A program made the position numbers and the translations under genes. 64,000 nt of DNA. Source: Vreelandella populi. Its GTDB lineage: Bacteria; Pseudomonadota; Gammaproteobacteria; Pseudomonadales; Halomonadaceae. Shown here one piece after another: positions 26,491 through 35,233 of this stretch; position 1 is the first letter of the stretch, and the number at the start of each line of letters is the position of its first letter. The stretch spans positions 496,001-560,000 of the forward strand of contig NZ_RZHE01000006.1 in the NCBI RefSeq assembly GCF_003989825.1, read 5' to 3'. Below the pieces are notes generated by a model, which made no database searches, had not been told where the DNA came from, and saw nothing but the letters and a program-made list of their open reading frames with translations.

Positions 26491-27600
26491 ATGCCTCGCT
26501 ACCCAGACCACCTGACCGGCGAAGGCCCGGTTAACCCCTTTCCGGGTATTAAAGTGCTTGAGCGCCGCCTTGGCCGAGAGATCCCACATCAGCTGGGTTC
26601 AAACGAAGGCCTGGATATGCCCCATCGGGCGCTGCGCGAGCACTTTGGTGATGCCCTAGCTAAACACGTGTACGGCTACGGCGATGCCGAAGCCTTGGGC
26701 GTACGCCAGCGGCTGAGCGCTCAGCAGGGCATTCTTCTTGATCATATGCTGGTGGATGCTGGCGCTGACAGCCTGATTGCATTGGCCGTGCGAACTACCT
26801 GTGAGCCCGGCGCCACGGTCGTGTGTACGGCGGGCACTTACCCCACTTTTGGCTATTTTGCCAAGGGGCAAGGCTGCCGGCTGATTGAACCTAGCTACCA
26901 TGAAGCGCCGGGCGTGTTAGCGCCTGACCTGGAAGCGCTGGCCACAGCAGCGCATCAAGAAAACGCGCGTCTTGTCTATCTTGCCAACCCGGATAACCCC
27001 AGCGGCCATCTGCATAGCGATAGCGCGATTCTCAAGCTGCGTGAGGCGCTGCCGGACACCTGCTGGCTATTGCTGGATGAGGCGTATGGGGATTTTCGTG
27101 ATGACGCGGGAAGCGAGTTTGCGGCCAAAGCGCTGCCCGGCGTGATTCGCCTGCGCACACTCTCCAAGGCCCACGGCTTAGCGGGGCTGCGCATTGGCTA
27201 CGCAATTGCCGAACCGGCTGTGCTTGCCATGATGATGAAGGTGCGCATTCACTATGCAGTGTCGACACTGACGCTGGCCGCGGCGGAAGTAGTGCTTGAC
27301 CACCCTGACGAAGTGAATCAGCACGTCGCTGATGTAAAAGCGCGCCGCGAGCAGTTGGCCGAGCACTTTCGCGCCTTGGGGGCCGATGTGTTACCCAGTG
27401 CCACCAACTTTATCGGCATCCGCCTACCCAGCGCTGACATTGCAGCGACGGTGCATCAGCAGCTGCTCGCAGAAGGCGTGCTGGTTGCACGGCTGGCGCA
27501 TCCTGAACTTGCCAACGTGATACGTATTACCGCCGTGGCGGATGCTTTGGCGCCTGGGCGGCTAGCGATTATTGAACAGGCCATTAAAGCGCACGTCTGA
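26491..27600 (+). CDS. Class I/II aminotransferase (HisC-like)
   Basis: A 369-residue PLP enzyme of fold type I. Visible are LGSNEGLDMPHRAL, VYGYGDAEALGVRQRLSAQ, LANPDNPSGHLH, WLLLDEAYGDF and the PLP lysine in TLSKAHGLAGLRIGYAI. The pattern is that of histidinol-phosphate aminotransferase relatives, many of which use other amino acids. It is last in the importer operon, 28 bases after the oxidase, and is followed by a palindromic terminator, so its job is likely catabolic rather than in histidine synthesis. Confidence 0.88.
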   Translation: MPRYPDHLTGEGPVNPFPGIKVLERRLGREIPHQLGSNEGLDMPHRALREHFGDALAKHVYGYGDAEALGVRQRLSAQQGILLDHMLVDAGADSLIALAVRTTCEPGATVVCTAGTYPTFGYFAKGQGCRLIEPSYHEAPGVLAPDLEALATAAHQENARLVYLANPDNPSGHLHSDSAILKLREALPDTCWLLLDEAYGDFRDDAGSEFAAKALPGVIRLRTLSKAHGLAGLRIGYAIAEPAVLAMMMKVRIHYAVSTLTLAAAEVVLDHPDEVNQHVADVKARREQLAEHFRALGADVLPSATNFIGIRLPSADIAATVHQQLLAEGVLVARLAHPELANVIRITAVADALAPGRLAIIEQAIKAHV

Positions 27601-27620
27601 ACCGCTTAGGCTTGCCTAGA

Positions 27621-27640
27621 ACCCCGGCTTAAGCCGGGGT
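27621..27640. terminator. Bidirectional 20-bp palindrome between two convergent operons
   Basis: ACCCCGGCTT-AAGCCGGGGT is a perfect palindrome. It follows the aminotransferase stop on the plus strand and overlaps the TAA (27629-27631) of the opposing branched-chain-type aminotransferase gene. Confidence 0.7.
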
Positions 27641-28585
27641 CAACCAATGCCTAAAATCATCCAACTCGCCGCGTACCGCCTGTTGGTATAAGCACTGCAA
27701 CTGGGCCGTCACGCTGTCTGGGCTAATCGGTTCGCTGGTAGGCGGCGCGCCCGCGCGGGTGCCTATATGGCGCCCATCCAACTCGCGCAGCGGGAGAATT
27801 TCCGCAGCGGTGCCGGTTAAAAAAGCCTCATCGGCGGTATACAGCTCATCGCGGGTAATTCTGCGCTCGCGCACTTCAATGCCCAGCACCTGTTGCGCTA
27901 ACTGAATCACGCTATCCCGGGTAATGCCCTGCAGGCACGAGGTCACCTCGGGCGTGTGCAACACGCCGTCGCGCAGCAGAAAGACATTAGCCGCCGAGGC
28001 TTCGGCCACGTAGCCTTCCGGGTCAAGCATGATGGTTTCATCAAAACCGGCTTTCACGGCGGTATTGAGCGCCAGCATCGAGTTGACGTAGTGGCCGCTG
28101 GTCTTGGCGCGGCACAGGCTGATATTGACATGATGGCGCGCCCAGGAAGACGTTAGCGCGCGCAGCCCGTGGGTGGCAGCCTGGGGTGAGATATACGGAC
28201 CCAAGTCCCAAGCGGCCACCATCACATGGGTCGTTAGCCCTTGGGCGCGTAGCCCCAAACCTTCTGCCCCTAAAAACACGGTGGGTTTTAAGTAGGCATT
28301 GCTCAAGTCGTTTTTATTCAGGCACTCGCGTTGGGCAGTGATTAACTCAGCTTCACTAAAGGGCAGCGGGACATCCAGCGCATGGGCACTTTCCGCCAGG
28401 CGGCGCGTGTGCTCTGCCACGCGAAACAGGTGTGTGCCAGCCGCTCCAGCGTAGGCCCGTACGCCCTCAAAACAGCCCATGCCGTAATGCAGGGTATGGG
28501 TAAACAGATGCACCTTGGCCTCACGCCATTCGCGCCATTCACCGTCCTGCCAAATCCAGCCGTCGCGATCATAAAGCGGTGTCAT
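27629..28585 (-). CDS. Branched-chain amino acid aminotransferase family protein
   Basis: A 318-residue fold-type IV PLP enzyme of the IlvE family. The start at 28585 gives MTPLYDRDGWIWQDGEW; a longer frame from 28615 is unlikely. Features: THTLHYGMGCFEGVRAYAG near the N-terminus, the PLP lysine Lys161 (CRAKTSGHYVNS), and EASAANVFLLRDG with SCLQGITRDSVIQLA towards the end. It ends a minus-strand operon behind two deacetylase-fold genes and overlaps the upstream stop by 17 bases. In this place it more likely transaminates a product of the deacetylases than serves leucine/valine synthesis. Confidence 0.87.
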   Translation of the reverse strand: MTPLYDRDGWIWQDGEWREWREAKVHLFTHTLHYGMGCFEGVRAYAGAAGTHLFRVAEHTRRLAESAHALDVPLPFSEAELITAQRECLNKNDLSNAYLKPTVFLGAEGLGLRAQGLTTHVMVAAWDLGPYISPQAATHGLRALTSSWARHHVNISLCRAKTSGHYVNSMLALNTAVKAGFDETIMLDPEGYVAEASAANVFLLRDGVLHTPEVTSCLQGITRDSVIQLAQQVLGIEVRERRITRDELYTADEAFLTGTAAEILPLRELDGRHIGTRAGAPPTSEPISPDSVTAQLQCLYQQAVRGELDDFRHWLTPA

Positions 28586-29684
28586 GCATGCTCTCCCATT
28601 GTTGGCGCCAGCCATCGATCAAAACCTGTTGGTGCGGCTGTAAGGTCTGATAGCCCCAGGCGGCGATTTCATCATTCTGCGGGTCAGGTACGGCAATCGC
28701 GCTGCCCGCCAAGGTTTGGATGACGGCGTGGCCACATAACGGAACGTAGCCTTCTGAATAGCCGCCTTCATGCACAAAGACGAGTTTTCCTTTGCAGCAA
28801 CGCTCAGCCAGTGCTTTAAGCTGGCCCGTCATGCGGGCGAATGCGCCGCTGTTGAGGAGCATTTTGCCCAGCGGATCTTTGGCGCAGGCGTCATAGCCAC
28901 AGGCCACTACGATCAAATCCGGCGCGAAAGCTTCAAGCGCTGGCAAAATAAGTCTTTCCATCGCGTATTCATAAGCCCCTAGGCCACAGCCGGGAGGCAG
29001 TGGCAGGTTAAGGTTGGCACCTAAACCGGCCCCCTCGCCCTGCTCCGCAAAGTGCCCTGTTTCCAGCGGGTAATTGGCCGCTTGGTGCACCGAGACAGTC
29101 AACACGTCAGGCTCGGCGTAAAACGCTGCCTGCTGGCCATTGCCGTGATGAACATCCCAATCGAGAATTGCCACCCGCTTCGTCTGGCCCAAGGCGCGTG
29201 CGCGCATGACGGCTACAGGGATATTTCCTAACAGGCAGAACCCCCGACCCTGATCCGCTTCCGCGTGATGACCCGGCGGGCGACACAGAGCATAAGCATT
29301 GCTGACCTGACCCAGCGCCACGGCTTCTACCGCGGCGATAGCCAGCCCAGCCGAATGGCGGGCAGCAGCCCAGCTGCCCGGCATAAACGGTGCGCAGTCG
29401 CCGCCGTTACCGCCCTGCGCCTGATCGCCTGCCTGCAACGCCTCTAAATAGCGCGGGGTGTGACAGCGTAGCAAGTCTTCCAAGCTGGCCGCTGGCGGCT
29501 TGACCACGCGGAGTTCGTCTATCAAACCGCTAACCTCAAGAATATTTTTAAGGCGCCGTTTGCTCTCGGGGCTTTCCGAGGCGGCTTGAGGCTGCAAAAA
29601 CTCGCCGGGGGCAGAAAACACCCCAATCGCGCCCTGATCGTGCCAAAAACAGCGCTCGTGCCAGTAAAAACCGGTCGTGCTCAT
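28569..29684 (-). CDS. Class II histone deacetylase-like amidohydrolase (HDAH type)
   Basis: A 371-residue zinc deacetylase-fold protein. It opens FYWHERCFWHDQGAIGVF, with tryptophans typical of class II bacterial HDAHs, and carries CRPPGHHAEADQGRGFCLL (charge relay His-His), ILDWDVHHGNGQQ (zinc Asp and His), ACGYDACAKDPLG (third ligand Asp) and VHEGGYSEGY (catalytic Tyr). Its length and LDWDVHHGNG motif match the bacterial HDAH group rather than APAH, so it may prefer a different acylated amine or acyl-lysine-like substrate from its two neighbours. It overlaps the next APAH-like gene by four bases and the aminotransferase by 17. Confidence 0.88.
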   Translation of the reverse strand: MSTTGFYWHERCFWHDQGAIGVFSAPGEFLQPQAASESPESKRRLKNILEVSGLIDELRVVKPPAASLEDLLRCHTPRYLEALQAGDQAQGGNGGDCAPFMPGSWAAARHSAGLAIAAVEAVALGQVSNAYALCRPPGHHAEADQGRGFCLLGNIPVAVMRARALGQTKRVAILDWDVHHGNGQQAAFYAEPDVLTVSVHQAANYPLETGHFAEQGEGAGLGANLNLPLPPGCGLGAYEYAMERLILPALEAFAPDLIVVACGYDACAKDPLGKMLLNSGAFARMTGQLKALAERCCKGKLVFVHEGGYSEGYVPLCGHAVIQTLAGSAIAVPDPQNDEIAAWGYQTLQPHQQVLIDGWRQQWESMHDTAL

Positions 29685-30712
29685 GACGCAAAGCCCTGCA
29701 TAAAGGCAGCCAAGTTGGCGCTGAGATGCTCGGTCGGATAGCCACCTTCCTGGATAATCACCGTGGGCAGCGCCAGCGCCACCAAGCGCTTGCCTACGTC
29801 GATAAATGCCTGGGCCTCGACATTCAACCCCGCTAGCGGGTCGTCCTTATGGGCATCCAGACCTAGCGCGACGACCACGGCTTCGGGTTCATAGCGCTGC
29901 AGGTGATCAATCAAGACCGCCAGTGCGTCTAAATACACCTCGCCATTGCTACCAACTGGCAGGGGCAAGTTAACGTTGGTATCCAGGCCTTCACCACAGC
30001 CCTCTTCATCGGCACCACCCCAGAAAAACGGGTAGAAGTCGCTGGGGTCGGCGTGTAGCGAACCGGTCCAGACATCGCTTCTTGAGTAAAAGATATCCTG
30101 GGTGCCGTTTCCGTGGTGGAGATCTACATCAATGATGGCCACTTTGGCATAGCGCTCGCGCAGTACGGTGGCGGCAAGCCCTGCATTGTTTAGCAGGCAA
30201 AAACCGCCGGCGCGCTCCGGCCCCGCATGATGGCCCGGCGGTCGACACAGCGCATACGCGCTGGGTGCGCCGTTCAGCACCTCTTCTGCCGCGGCTTCAG
30301 CGGTGGCCGCCGAGGCCAACGCACCACGAAAGCTGGTTGCGCTCAATGGGCAGGCCATATCGTGCAGATGCCACCCGGCTTGGCCAATCGGGTGGCGTGG
30401 GTAGTGATGGCCACCACCGCAAGGATGAATATTGGGGGCGACGAACTCAGCAGCATTGGGGAGTTCCTGCCAGCGCTTGTAGATAGTCTCGAGAAAATGC
30501 AGATAGCGCGGCGTATGAATCTGTTCCAAGCGCTTGCGCAGCGTGGGTGAATCGGCCTCTTTAGGTTCGCTCAGCGTATGTCCTACGCTTGCCAAGCCCT
30601 GGGTAAGCAGCTCAGCACGTACCGGGCCCTCCGGTGAAGGCGCAGGCTGGCCGCGTAGCAGAAAAGTCGGCGGTGCATGGTAGGCCTGATCGGGGTGATA
30701 AAAACATTTCAT
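29681..30712 (-). CDS. Acetylpolyamine amidohydrolase-like histone deacetylase family protein (2)
   Basis: A 343-residue APAH-like zinc amidohydrolase, a diverged paralogue of the gene at 18022-19059. Marks: LCRPPGHHAGPERAGGFCLL with His161-His162, IIDVDLHHGNGTQ with zinc ligands Asp197 and His199, ALGLDAHKDDPLAG for the third ligand, and IQEGGYPTEHL with the catalytic Tyr. An insertion rich in His, Gly and Pro (IHPCGGGHHYPRHPIGQ, about residues 95-111) matches the loop that shapes the narrow amine-binding tunnel in APAHs. It lies downstream of the TRAP transporter genes (27-base gap) and overlaps the class II-type deacetylase gene by four bases. Confidence 0.88.
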   Translation of the reverse strand: MKCFYHPDQAYHAPPTFLLRGQPAPSPEGPVRAELLTQGLASVGHTLSEPKEADSPTLRKRLEQIHTPRYLHFLETIYKRWQELPNAAEFVAPNIHPCGGGHHYPRHPIGQAGWHLHDMACPLSATSFRGALASAATAEAAAEEVLNGAPSAYALCRPPGHHAGPERAGGFCLLNNAGLAATVLRERYAKVAIIDVDLHHGNGTQDIFYSRSDVWTGSLHADPSDFYPFFWGGADEEGCGEGLDTNVNLPLPVGSNGEVYLDALAVLIDHLQRYEPEAVVVALGLDAHKDDPLAGLNVEAQAFIDVGKRLVALALPTVIIQEGGYPTEHLSANLAAFMQGFAS

Positions 30713-30739
30713 AATGCGTTCGCAATCCTTGGCAGCCCG

Positions 30740-32014
30740 TTAGAGTAAAGAAGGAATCCAGGTAGATAGCGCTGGGAAAGCGGCAAGCAGCACGATCACC
30801 ACAATAAACGACACGTAAAACGGCAGCGACGCCACAATGGCCCGCTCATAAGGTACTTCGGCTATTCGCGCGGCGGTCATCAGGGTCATGCCTACCGGCG
30901 GCGTCACGTTGGAGATATTGAGTACCACGATCATTAGGATCGCGAAATGCAAGGGGTCAAACCCCAGTTGTATCATGGCAGGTACTAACACCGGGGCAAT
31001 CACTACCAGCGCGGGCAGCACATCCATTACCGTGCCAATCAACAAGAGTAGCAGGCAGACCAGCATCAGCTGCACAAAGGCCACATCGCTAAAGGTGGTA
31101 ATCATGCTGGCCGCGTCTCTGGCAATCCCTGAGCGGGTGACGAACCAGCCCAGCACTGCCGAGGTCGCGAGTAGAAAAAACACCACGCCGGAGAAGCGCA
31201 CCGTGGTCACCAGGGCGTCCCATATCTTGCGCCAAGTAAGATTGCGGTAGAACACCACGCCAATCACGATGGCATACACCGCCGCAAAGCCGGATGCCTC
31301 GGTAATTGTGGTTAGGCCCGAAAGAATGCCGCCAAGAATAATCAACGGCACCACCATCGCCGGTAGCGCGACCAGCAGCGCAACTATCGCCGCTTTAAAA
31401 GGGGTGGGTGCCTGTTTAGGGTAACCACGTTTCCAGGCCAGGAAAAAGCTCACCCCAAGCAGTGCCAACGCCATCAGCAGGCCGGGAATAATGCCGCCCG
31501 CAAACAGATCGATCACCGATATATCGCGCAGCAGCGTGGCGTAAACCACCATCACTACACTAGGAGGAATAATCGGCCCAATAATCGATGAGCAGGCGGT
31601 AACCGCCGCGGCATACTCGGCGTCGTAGCCTTGCCTCTTCATCTCGGGGATCATAATTTTGCCGATGGCAACGGTATCGGTCACTGCGGCGCCCGTCAGG
31701 CCTGCAAAAAACACCGAGACTGAAATATTGACGTGGGAAAGCGATCCACGCACCCGGCCAAACAGCGCATTGTTAAACGCGATCAGCTTATGGGTTAGCC
31801 CGCCTTGATTCATCAGTTCAGCGGTAAAGATAAAGTAGGGCACGGCAATGAGCAGAAAGCCGGAAACGCCGGAAAACATACGGTCAGCAATTATCCCCAG
31901 CATGCGCTCGCCACCCAGCGCAAAGCCACCCGCCAAGCCCGACATCGCCATGACCACCGCCACCGGCGCACCAATAAACAACAGTAGTCCGAATACTAAA
32001 ATCGCAGGCGTCAT
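30740..32014 (-). CDS. TRAP transporter large permease (DctM-like)
   Basis: A 424-residue protein with 12 or so hydrophobic spans and the DctM family hallmarks (FVVFLLFIGAPVAVVMAMSG-like N-terminus, AVTDTVAIGKIMIPEM and GPIIPPSVVMVVYATL loops, LNISNVTPPVGMTLM near the C-terminus). It is the ion-coupled channel subunit of a tripartite ATP-independent periplasmic transporter; sodium coupling is likely in a halophile. It starts four bases inside the end of the small permease gene. Confidence 0.92.
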   Translation of the reverse strand: MTPAILVFGLLLFIGAPVAVVMAMSGLAGGFALGGERMLGIIADRMFSGVSGFLLIAVPYFIFTAELMNQGGLTHKLIAFNNALFGRVRGSLSHVNISVSVFFAGLTGAAVTDTVAIGKIMIPEMKRQGYDAEYAAAVTACSSIIGPIIPPSVVMVVYATLLRDISVIDLFAGGIIPGLLMALALLGVSFFLAWKRGYPKQAPTPFKAAIVALLVALPAMVVPLIILGGILSGLTTITEASGFAAVYAIVIGVVFYRNLTWRKIWDALVTTVRFSGVVFFLLATSAVLGWFVTRSGIARDAASMITTFSDVAFVQLMLVCLLLLLIGTVMDVLPALVVIAPVLVPAMIQLGFDPLHFAILMIVVLNISNVTPPVGMTLMTAARIAEVPYERAIVASLPFYVSFIVVIVLLAAFPALSTWIPSLL

Positions 32015-32556
32015 GGTCGGCGCTCCCCGTCATTGGCTTCAATGAGCTCATCAATCATGTCGCGCTCATCTAAAAAGTGCTCTAACAAGGCAAAGCCATG
32101 CACCAAGTGCAAAAGCATAAGGACGCCACTGATAGGCACCACCACAGCGGTGAACTTACTGGGAATGCGAATTTGATCGGAGACCATGTACACCTGAGTC
32201 GCATTAGTGAAATAACCCCAGCCATACCAAATCAACATCAGCGCAAACAGGCCAATCACTGCCAGGCAGAGACCCGCTGCTATTTGCACCATTATTCTGG
32301 GCAGGCTGCGTACCAGCAGGGTCATGGCCACGTGTTCGCCATAGCGCAGCGAAATGGTCATGGAGAGAAAGCCTATCCACGGCAAAAACAGCCGCGCCAG
32401 CGAGTAGGTCCAACTCAGCGTGCTGCCGGTGAATAGCTTATAAAGAAACGCGGTAAAAGAGATGCCCAGCATGGCTAAAATGCAGCCAACGCATAGCACA
32501 ATCGCCACCTGGTTAACGCTATCGCTCAGGCGGCGTAACGGGTGTAAAACGCCCAT
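32011..32556 (-). CDS. TRAP transporter small permease (DctQ-like)
   Basis: A 181-residue protein with four hydrophobic segments (VALVLCVGCILAMLGISFTA-like, WIGFLSMTISLRYGEHVAMT, GLCLAVIGLFALMLIWYGWG, FTAVVVPISGVLMLLHLVHG), the typical DctQ topology with WIGF and the following amphipathic stretch. It partners the large permease; genes overlap by four bases. Confidence 0.9.
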   Translation of the reverse strand: MGVLHPLRRLSDSVNQVAIVLCVGCILAMLGISFTAFLYKLFTGSTLSWTYSLARLFLPWIGFLSMTISLRYGEHVAMTLLVRSLPRIMVQIAAGLCLAVIGLFALMLIWYGWGYFTNATQVYMVSDQIRIPSKFTAVVVPISGVLMLLHLVHGFALLEHFLDERDMIDELIEANDGERRP

Positions 32557-32613
32557 GATGATTCCTCACGCTGGAGCAAACCGACTGCCCCAGCGTTTAT
32601 CCGTCACGAAACT

Positions 32614-33687
32614 TTATTGCCCGTAAATACGTAGGTCATCATCTGCTAATTGCTGGCCTACCCGCTCAACTTCATCCAGCAGCCCCTGCACACGAGTTTC
32701 ATCCATGCCGAAGTCGTTAACGATCCACGCCTGCCAAGCCGGGCGGGCTATGTCAGCCATTCGCTCGCGCTCGGCATCGGGCATCAGGTAACAAGCTTCA
32801 AAGCGTTCGCAGGATTCCACCCAACTGGTGGTCGCCAAGGCTCCTGACATACCGTGACTAAGCTGAATCGCTTCGCGGGCAGAACTTATCAACGCCTGCT
32901 GATGTGTTTCTGGCAGCGACTGATACCAGGATTCACTGACCATCCAGGGGGCGCTGTTATACACATGCCCGGTGAGCGTGGTGTAGTCCGTCACCGCATC
33001 AAAATTAAAGGTGGTGTTGAGAACGGGGGCATTAAACTGACCGTCGGCAAGCCCAGTTTCCAGCGCGGTAATCAACTCGCCCCAGGGCAAAGGCGTGGCG
33101 GAAGCGCCCAGTGATCGCATAATGGCCACGTGAGCGGGGTTCTCTTCGGTACGGATATTAAGACCTTCAAGGTCTTCAAGCGTCTCGATTAAGCGGACGT
33201 TATTGGTAAACGCGACAAAGCCGCCGCCATCGTCGAAGGTACCCAGGTAGCGCATATTGGCCTCTTCGATAGTGCCGGACATAAAGTCGGCAAACCACTC
33301 GCTATCAAAAAAGGTCCATGCCTGACGCCAGCTGGTAAACAAAAACGGTGCGGTGACTGCTTGATAGTCGCCATAAAAAGAGGACATGGCGCCAGCTGAC
33401 ATAATGGTTGATTGAAGCGTGCGGCCACCCTGCACTTCGGAGCCGTTTTCCACTTCAGAGCCCAACTGCCCACCACCAAAAATGGAGACTTCCAGATCGC
33501 CGTCGGTACGTGCTTCTACCAGGTTTTTAAAGTGCACCAGCGCCGGGTAGACTTCGTTGTTGCTCATGTCTTCGGGCAGTTGGGTACCGATCACCATTTC
33601 ATAGGATTGCGCCTGAGCATTGGCACTGATAATCGCCAACGGAAGCACTGCCAAGGTAGCCAAGAGCAAAGGTTGATTAGCGTTCAT
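32614..33687 (-). CDS. TRAP transporter substrate-binding protein (DctP-like)
   Basis: A 357-residue periplasmic protein with a signal peptide (to about residue 27, AQAQS). The DctP pattern includes NNEVYPALVHFKNLVEARTD, FGGGQLGSEVENGSEVQGG, and LEGLNIRTEENPAHVAIM, whose Arg normally salt-bridges the substrate carboxylate. The ligand is therefore expected to be an organic acid or an acidic N-acyl amino compound. It is the first gene of the transporter set, 58 bases ahead of the small permease. Confidence 0.92.
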   Translation of the reverse strand: MNANQPLLLATLAVLPLAIISANAQAQSYEMVIGTQLPEDMSNNEVYPALVHFKNLVEARTDGDLEVSIFGGGQLGSEVENGSEVQGGRTLQSTIMSAGAMSSFYGDYQAVTAPFLFTSWRQAWTFFDSEWFADFMSGTIEEANMRYLGTFDDGGGFVAFTNNVRLIETLEDLEGLNIRTEENPAHVAIMRSLGASATPLPWGELITALETGLADGQFNAPVLNTTFNFDAVTDYTTLTGHVYNSAPWMVSESWYQSLPETHQQALISSAREAIQLSHGMSGALATTSWVESCERFEACYLMPDAERERMADIARPAWQAWIVNDFGMDETRVQGLLDEVERVGQQLADDDLRIYGQ

Positions 33688-33797
33688 AACACACCTCGTT
33701 TTGATTATTAGTGGTCTTCGTTATGAGTGACGTTTTAAGTTATTTACATAGAAGTGGCGTGATTGTATTTATGCTCGCCATCCTCTGTTTGCCCCGC

Positions 33798-34733
33798 TTA
33801 GCGAGACAGCGACTCCCAGACCTCAATAGCGGCTGCCAAGTCTTCAAGCGATGCACCCACCGATTTAAACAGGGTGATAGTCTCTTCTGAGGCACGCCCT
33901 GGCTTAGTACCGGAGAGCACCTCGGCTAATTCAGCCTTAATATCATCGAAGCGGAAGGCACCTTCATCAATTGCCTGAAGAATATCGCCCGCTTCACCTT
34001 GGGCACCTGCATAAGTATCGACAAACACGTCGGCGCGGCGCAGGCACTCGGCATCGGTTTCTCGCATTTGTGGTCGGAATGCGCCAATCAAATCCAGGTG
34101 TGTGCCAGAGGTTAGCCATTCGCCTTTAATCAGCGGCTGGGTTGAAAGCGTCACGCAACTGACGATATCAGCCGCCGCCACTGCCGACGCCAAATCTTCG
34201 ACTACCTCGGTTGTAAAACGCGTGGCGTATGCATCCGCAATAGCGGCTGCTTTGCTTGCGTTACGCCCCCAAATCATCACATGCTTAATAGGTCTGACGC
34301 TTGCGTGCGCCTCAATCACCATGGGCGCTAGCTTGCCAGTACCCACCACCAGCAATGTTTCGGCTGACTCATTGGCTAGCGCCTGAGCCGCTAATGCCGA
34401 GGCGGCCGCGGTACGTCGTCGGGTCAGCTCGCTGCCATCAATACAGGCCAACGGTTGACCGTGCTGCCCCTCACTCAGCAGGTAAAGCCCAGAAATAGCC
34501 GGGATGCCATGATCCGCGTTTTGTGGAAATACATTAACCATTTTAACGCCGATATAGCCCGCCGCTTCCCAAGCGGGCATCAGCAGCATAGTGGCTTCGC
34601 CATCAGGCCGGTGCATGGCATGGTGATGGCGCGGCGGTGACTCAACGCCATTTACAAACGTAGTATGCAACCGACTGATCACCCCTTCCCACGTGAGGTG
34701 GTGAGCTACCTCTTCGGCAGAAACAATCCGCAT
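33798..34733 (-). CDS. Ornithine cyclodeaminase / mu-crystallin family protein
   Basis: A 311-residue protein starting at ATG 34733 (MRIVSAEEVAHHLTWEG); the longer frame to 34847 overlaps ridA and is rejected. Family traits: PRHHHAMHRPDGEATMLLMP, DGSELTRRRTAAASALAAQ, a Rossmann NAD(P) site (LLVVGTGKLAPMVIEAHAS, WGRNASKA) and HLDLIGAFRPQMRETD. The family covers ornithine cyclodeaminase, alanine dehydrogenase and ketimine or pyrroline-carboxylate reductases. Being adjacent to ridA (one-base gap), an imine-forming or imine-reducing reaction is likely. Substrate not determined. Confidence 0.85.
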   Translation of the reverse strand: MRIVSAEEVAHHLTWEGVISRLHTTFVNGVESPPRHHHAMHRPDGEATMLLMPAWEAAGYIGVKMVNVFPQNADHGIPAISGLYLLSEGQHGQPLACIDGSELTRRRTAAASALAAQALANESAETLLVVGTGKLAPMVIEAHASVRPIKHVMIWGRNASKAAAIADAYATRFTTEVVEDLASAVAAADIVSCVTLSTQPLIKGEWLTSGTHLDLIGAFRPQMRETDAECLRRADVFVDTYAGAQGEAGDILQAIDEGAFRFDDIKAELAEVLSGTKPGRASEETITLFKSVGASLEDLAAAIEVWESLSR

Positions 34734-34734
34734 A

Positions 34735-35091
34735 TCAAGCCTCCGGCAGTGCGGCGACCACCATGATCTCGACTTTCCATTCAGGCTTGGCAAGCTTGGC
34801 TTCAAGCGCGGCACGTACTGGCGGGCGCCCTGGCAAAACCCAGGCATCCCAGGCAGCGTTCATCTGGTCAAACTCGGCCATACTGGTCACCCAGACTTGC
34901 GCTGAAATAAGATGCTCTTTAGAAGTACCCGCCTGCTCCAACAGCTGATCGATACGCGTTAACACCTGCTCGGTTTGGCCGCGCATATCGGCGCTGGCAT
35001 CGCCCGGCACCTGGCCTGCGAGGTACACGGTACCGTTATGGATAGCCACCTGGCTCATACGCGCATTGCTGTCTTGATAAGTAACGCTCAT
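34735..35091 (-). CDS. RidA-family enamine/imine deaminase
   Basis: A 118-residue protein with the RidA (YjgF/YER057c/UK114) fold: NGTVYLAGQVPGDASADMRG, QTEQVLTRIDQLLEQAG, and the substrate-binding Arg in RPPVRAALEAKLAKPEWKVEI. RidA proteins hydrolyse reactive enamines or imines released by PLP enzymes and amine-oxidising enzymes. The stop lies one base before the start of the ornithine-cyclodeaminase-family gene, so the two are co-translated; two aminotransferases in the same locus could supply its substrates. AGAG stands ahead of the ATG. Confidence 0.9.
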   Translation of the reverse strand: MSVTYQDSNARMSQVAIHNGTVYLAGQVPGDASADMRGQTEQVLTRIDQLLEQAGTSKEHLISAQVWVTSMAEFDQMNAAWDAWVLPGRPPVRAALEAKLAKPEWKVEIMVVAALPEA

Positions 35092-35233
35092 AGGCTCTCT
35101 CCAAGGAATAATGGGTTCCTCTTGAGACTACGATGTTGCCAGGTAACTCGCTTGCCCCAAACTCCGGCAGTTTTGCCCAGAAATCAGGTAAGTCATAAAG
35201 AGTGATCAACAAGAGATAAAAGAAGGGGAAAGC

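Noticed and set aside
26491-27600. HisC of histidine biosynthesis
   Set aside because: No his genes nearby and a clear catabolic operon context; kept as HisC-like.
33798-34847. Longer reading of the cyclodeaminase-family gene
   Set aside because: The extra 38 residues overlap ridA and do not resemble the family; the ATG at 34733, one base before the ridA stop, is preferred.
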